Below, in pieces: positions 62,007 to 64,000 of a DNA stretch of 64,000 nucleotides. The position numbers were made by a program, and so were the translations under genes. The notes under the pieces were generated by a model. That model did not search any database. It was given only the letters and a program-made list of their open reading frames with translations, and was not told the DNA's origin. Numbering within the stretch: position 1 is the first letter of the stretch; every line of letters starts with the position of its first letter. Source of the stretch: JAAYJK01 sp964501655 (GTDB lineage: Bacteria; Bacillota; Syntrophomonadia; Syntrophomonadales; Syntrophomonadaceae); assembly GCA_964501655.1 (NCBI GenBank), contig CAZCTN010000009.1:1-64000 (forward strand), in the 5' to 3' direction.

Positions 62007-63638
62007 ATGGATAGTCTCGTTAATATGTTCAAGCAGTCAGCTGTACAGGCCAGGGAAGGCTGGTCGAAACTGAGCCTCAATCAAAAAGTGATGGTGGCGG
62101 GAGGAATTCTGCTCCTGCTGAGCACCTTAATATTTCTGGTAAAACAAGGCTCATCCAGCAAGTTTGAGGTTCTCTATTCGGATTTGAACGCCAAGGATGC
62201 CGCTGCTATAGTAGAGCGGTTGGATGAAGAAAAGATTCAGTACCGGCTGACTGATAACGGCAGTACCATTATGGTTCCTACCGAAGTCAAGTACATCACC
62301 CGTCTTAAGCTGGCCAGTGAAGATCTCCCTCAGGGGGAAGTCGGGTTTGAATTGTTCCAGGAAAGCAGTTTCGGGGAAACCCAGACCGATAAAAAAGTCA
62401 AATACCGGGAGGCCTTACAGGGGGAATTGGCGCGAACCATACAGAGATTGGAAAATGTTTCGGCTGCCAAGGTTAATATAGCCATTCCGGAGCAATCATT
62501 ATTTTCCGATAATGAACAGGCTACCAAAGCATCCGTAGTAGTCAATACCATTAATGGGACGGCTCTTGGGGCCAGGGAAGTCAGATCCATAATAAACCTG
62601 GTGGCCAATAGTGTAGAGGGCCTGGAGCCGGAGAATGTAGTTATAGTTGATCAGTACGGCAGTCTGTTGTCTGACGGGGTGGTTGTATCCCCAGAAGCAA
62701 ATGCTGCCGGGACACTTCAAATGCAGTTGGATATTCAACGTGCTTACGAAACAGCCAAGCAGAATGCCATACAATCCATGCTGGATAAGACCCTGGGCAA
62801 AGACAATTCCGTGGTCCGGGTTAATGTGGAACTGAACTTCAACAGCGTTCAGGAGACCAGTGAGAAATATACTCATGATCCTGAAGGGCCCTTTGTACGC
62901 AGTGAGCAGATACTGAAGGAATCCAGCACCAATAGCAGCGAAAACGCAGGAATTCCAGGAACTGACACTAATATTCCGCAATATCAGGAAGTAGATACGG
63001 GGAGCTCAAATTCCTCTTATGACAAAAGTGACAAAACCAGCAACTACGAGATAAATAAAACCGAAACCTTTACCCAATATGCCCTGGGTCATGTAAAATA
63101 CGATTATTTGACGGCTTCGGTATTTGTAGATAATGAAGGGGCAGCCAAGGCCAACCTGGGAGAAAATAATGAAGAGAGAGCACAGAAAATAAGAAATATA
63201 GTTGCGGCGGCCTGCGGCTTACGGGAAAACCGCAGCGATGAGAATGTTCGCCTGGCAGATAACATATCCGTAGAGTTTATTGATTTTTATACCGAACCGG
63301 AACCAGAGCCGCTGCAGCTGAGCGGATTGGATAAGATTATGACTTCACCCTTAATGCCATATATCCTGGCCGGTCTCGCAGTTCTTGTTACAGCCATAAT
63401 AGTGCTGATATCCCGCCGGAGAAAAGGTGAATCGGAGATCCTGGATGACGGGGAGATAGATGGTTTTGAGGCTGAGGCGGACGAGGAGATAAGCATTCAG
63501 GATTTGATGGGCAAATCCCTGACTCCCGAAGAGAAGGAAAGACAAAAGATCAAAGCTGAGATAGAAAATCTAATCGATCAAAGTCCGGAATCTGCCGCTC
63601 AGGTAGTGAAGGCCTGGTTGATGGAAGACCAGAGGTGA
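62007..63638 (+). CDS. fliF: Flagellar MS-ring protein FliF
   Basis: A 543-aa protein forming the membrane base of the flagellum. N-terminal membrane helix (about 28-45), YscJ-like ring domain (LYSDLNAKDAAAIVERL), SAAKVNIAIPEQSLF, a variable Ser-rich middle, a second membrane helix (about 450-470), and a cytoplasmic C-terminus that binds FliG. Overlaps the fliG ribosome binding site. Confidence 0.95.
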   Translation: MDSLVNMFKQSAVQAREGWSKLSLNQKVMVAGGILLLLSTLIFLVKQGSSSKFEVLYSDLNAKDAAAIVERLDEEKIQYRLTDNGSTIMVPTEVKYITRLKLASEDLPQGEVGFELFQESSFGETQTDKKVKYREALQGELARTIQRLENVSAAKVNIAIPEQSLFSDNEQATKASVVVNTINGTALGAREVRSIINLVANSVEGLEPENVVIVDQYGSLLSDGVVVSPEANAAGTLQMQLDIQRAYETAKQNAIQSMLDKTLGKDNSVVRVNVELNFNSVQETSEKYTHDPEGPFVRSEQILKESSTNSSENAGIPGTDTNIPQYQEVDTGSSNSSYDKSDKTSNYEINKTETFTQYALGHVKYDYLTASVFVDNEGAAKANLGENNEERAQKIRNIVAAACGLRENRSDENVRLADNISVEFIDFYTEPEPEPLQLSGLDKIMTSPLMPYILAGLAVLVTAIIVLISRRRKGESEILDDGEIDGFEAEADEEISIQDLMGKSLTPEEKERQKIKAEIENLIDQSPESAAQVVKAWLMEDQR

Positions 63639-63643
63639 TGCAG

Positions 63644-64000
63644 TTGAATAAGACATTATCAGGAAGGCAAAAAGCAGCCAATTTCCTTATTTACCTGGGG
63701 CCGGAAAGGTCAGCTCAGATCTTCAAATATCTTAAGGAAGAAGAGATAGAGCAGCTGACTTTGGAAATTGCCAATATTCGCCGGGTAGATCCGGAACAGG
63801 CGGATGAATTGAACCGGGAGTTCTTCGAAATGTGTTTGGCTCACCAGTTTATTGGGCAGGGCGGAATATCTTATGCCAAGGAAGTACTGGAAAGGGCGTA
63901 CGGCGAGGAGAAAACCCTGGAAATTATCGCCCGTATATCCGCTTCCTTGCAGGTCCGGCCCTTTGATTTCATGAGAAAGACCGAACCTGGCCAGCTATTG
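63644..64000 (+). CDS. fliG: Flagellar motor switch protein FliG (partial, cut by window end)
   Basis: The first 119 codons. LSGRQKAANFLIYLGPE and the FliF-binding N-terminal helices match FliG; the torque-generating C-terminal domain lies beyond the window. The start is the TTG at 63644, 4 nt after GGTGAT at the fliF stop; an ATG at 63638 overlaps that site. Confidence 0.93.
   Translation, partial: MNKTLSGRQKAANFLIYLGPERSAQIFKYLKEEEIEQLTLEIANIRRVDPEQADELNREFFEMCLAHQFIGQGGISYAKEVLERAYGEEKTLEIIARISASLQVRPFDFMRKTEPGQLL

Overview
This window reads as a low-to-mid GC, spore-forming, flagellated Firmicute of the clostridial type. A syntrophic or anaerobic relative of Syntrophomonas is my best guess. 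That rests on a selenocysteine formate dehydrogenase, a phenylacetate-CoA ligase/ACT pair, oxygen-independent HemZ, and Bacillus/Clostridium-type synteny combined with anaerobe genes. It is an inference, because no 16S gene is present. Almost all of the window is chromosomal core. I see no phage, insertion sequence, CRISPR array, tRNA or rRNA.

Layout. (1) 1-8.2 kb, molybdenum/formate block: a Tat-exported formate dehydrogenase alpha subunit on the minus strand, read through an in-frame UGA (Sec) with a SECIS-like hairpin, followed by the first codons of the next subunit. Three MoeA paralogues follow, one fused to a periplasmic-binding-protein-like domain. (2) 8.4-9.9 kb, minus strand: a P-loop ATPase and a DUF896 (YnzC-like) protein with an unusual Cys/His tail. 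(3) 10.2-26.8 kb, plus strand: recJ, relA/spoT, dtd, an MBL-fold hydrolase; a tandem T-box ahead of aroF-pheA; hemZ, hisS, aspS; a 6S RNA; a TcdA-like E1 enzyme, an HhH-GPD DNA glycosylase, paaK and an ACT protein. This is the Bacillus recJ-relA-dtd-hisS-aspS-6S-yrvM order with insertions. (4) 26.9-28.4 kb: a PHP phosphoesterase and a 430-nt stretch without a gene. (5) 28.2-47.2 kb, division and cell-wall (dcw) cluster: MraZ operator, mraZ, rsmH, ftsL, spoVD-type PBP, murE, murF, mraY, murD, ftsW/spoVE, murG, murC, murA, ftsQ/divIB, DUF881, sbp, ftsA, ftsZ. (6) 47.5-50.2 kb, sporulation: spoIIGA-sigE-sigG plus an undescribed 45-residue membrane peptide. (7) 50.3-52.2 kb: an orphan beta-class DNA methyltransferase and two small convergent minus-strand ORFs. 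(8) 52.3-64 kb: dprA-topA-trmFO-xerC-hslV-hslU-codY, then the flagellar operon flgB-flgC-fliE-fliF-fliG (cut by the window end). This is the same order as in Bacillus.

How it fits together. The MoeA enzymes would insert metal into the pterin cofactor used by the formate dehydrogenase. RelA and CodY are the two arms of the nutrient response. The dcw cluster makes the lipid II precursors and the divisome, and leads into SpoIIGA, which activates pro-sigma-E. Many genes start with TTG or GTG. A recurring Shine-Dalgarno string GGTGAT placed 3-4 nt before the start settles several of these.

Most interesting items: probable AUC initiation of ftsA and CUG initiation of hslU; the full-plus-partial tandem T-box with a Phe specifier; a dispersed 49-nt palindromic repeat family; the three-MoeA array with a motif-degenerate member; the small ORF after sigG; the DUF896 Cys/His tail; and the Lys-to-Glu change in the HhH-GPD glycosylase. 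I did not find a clearly novel multi-gene system.
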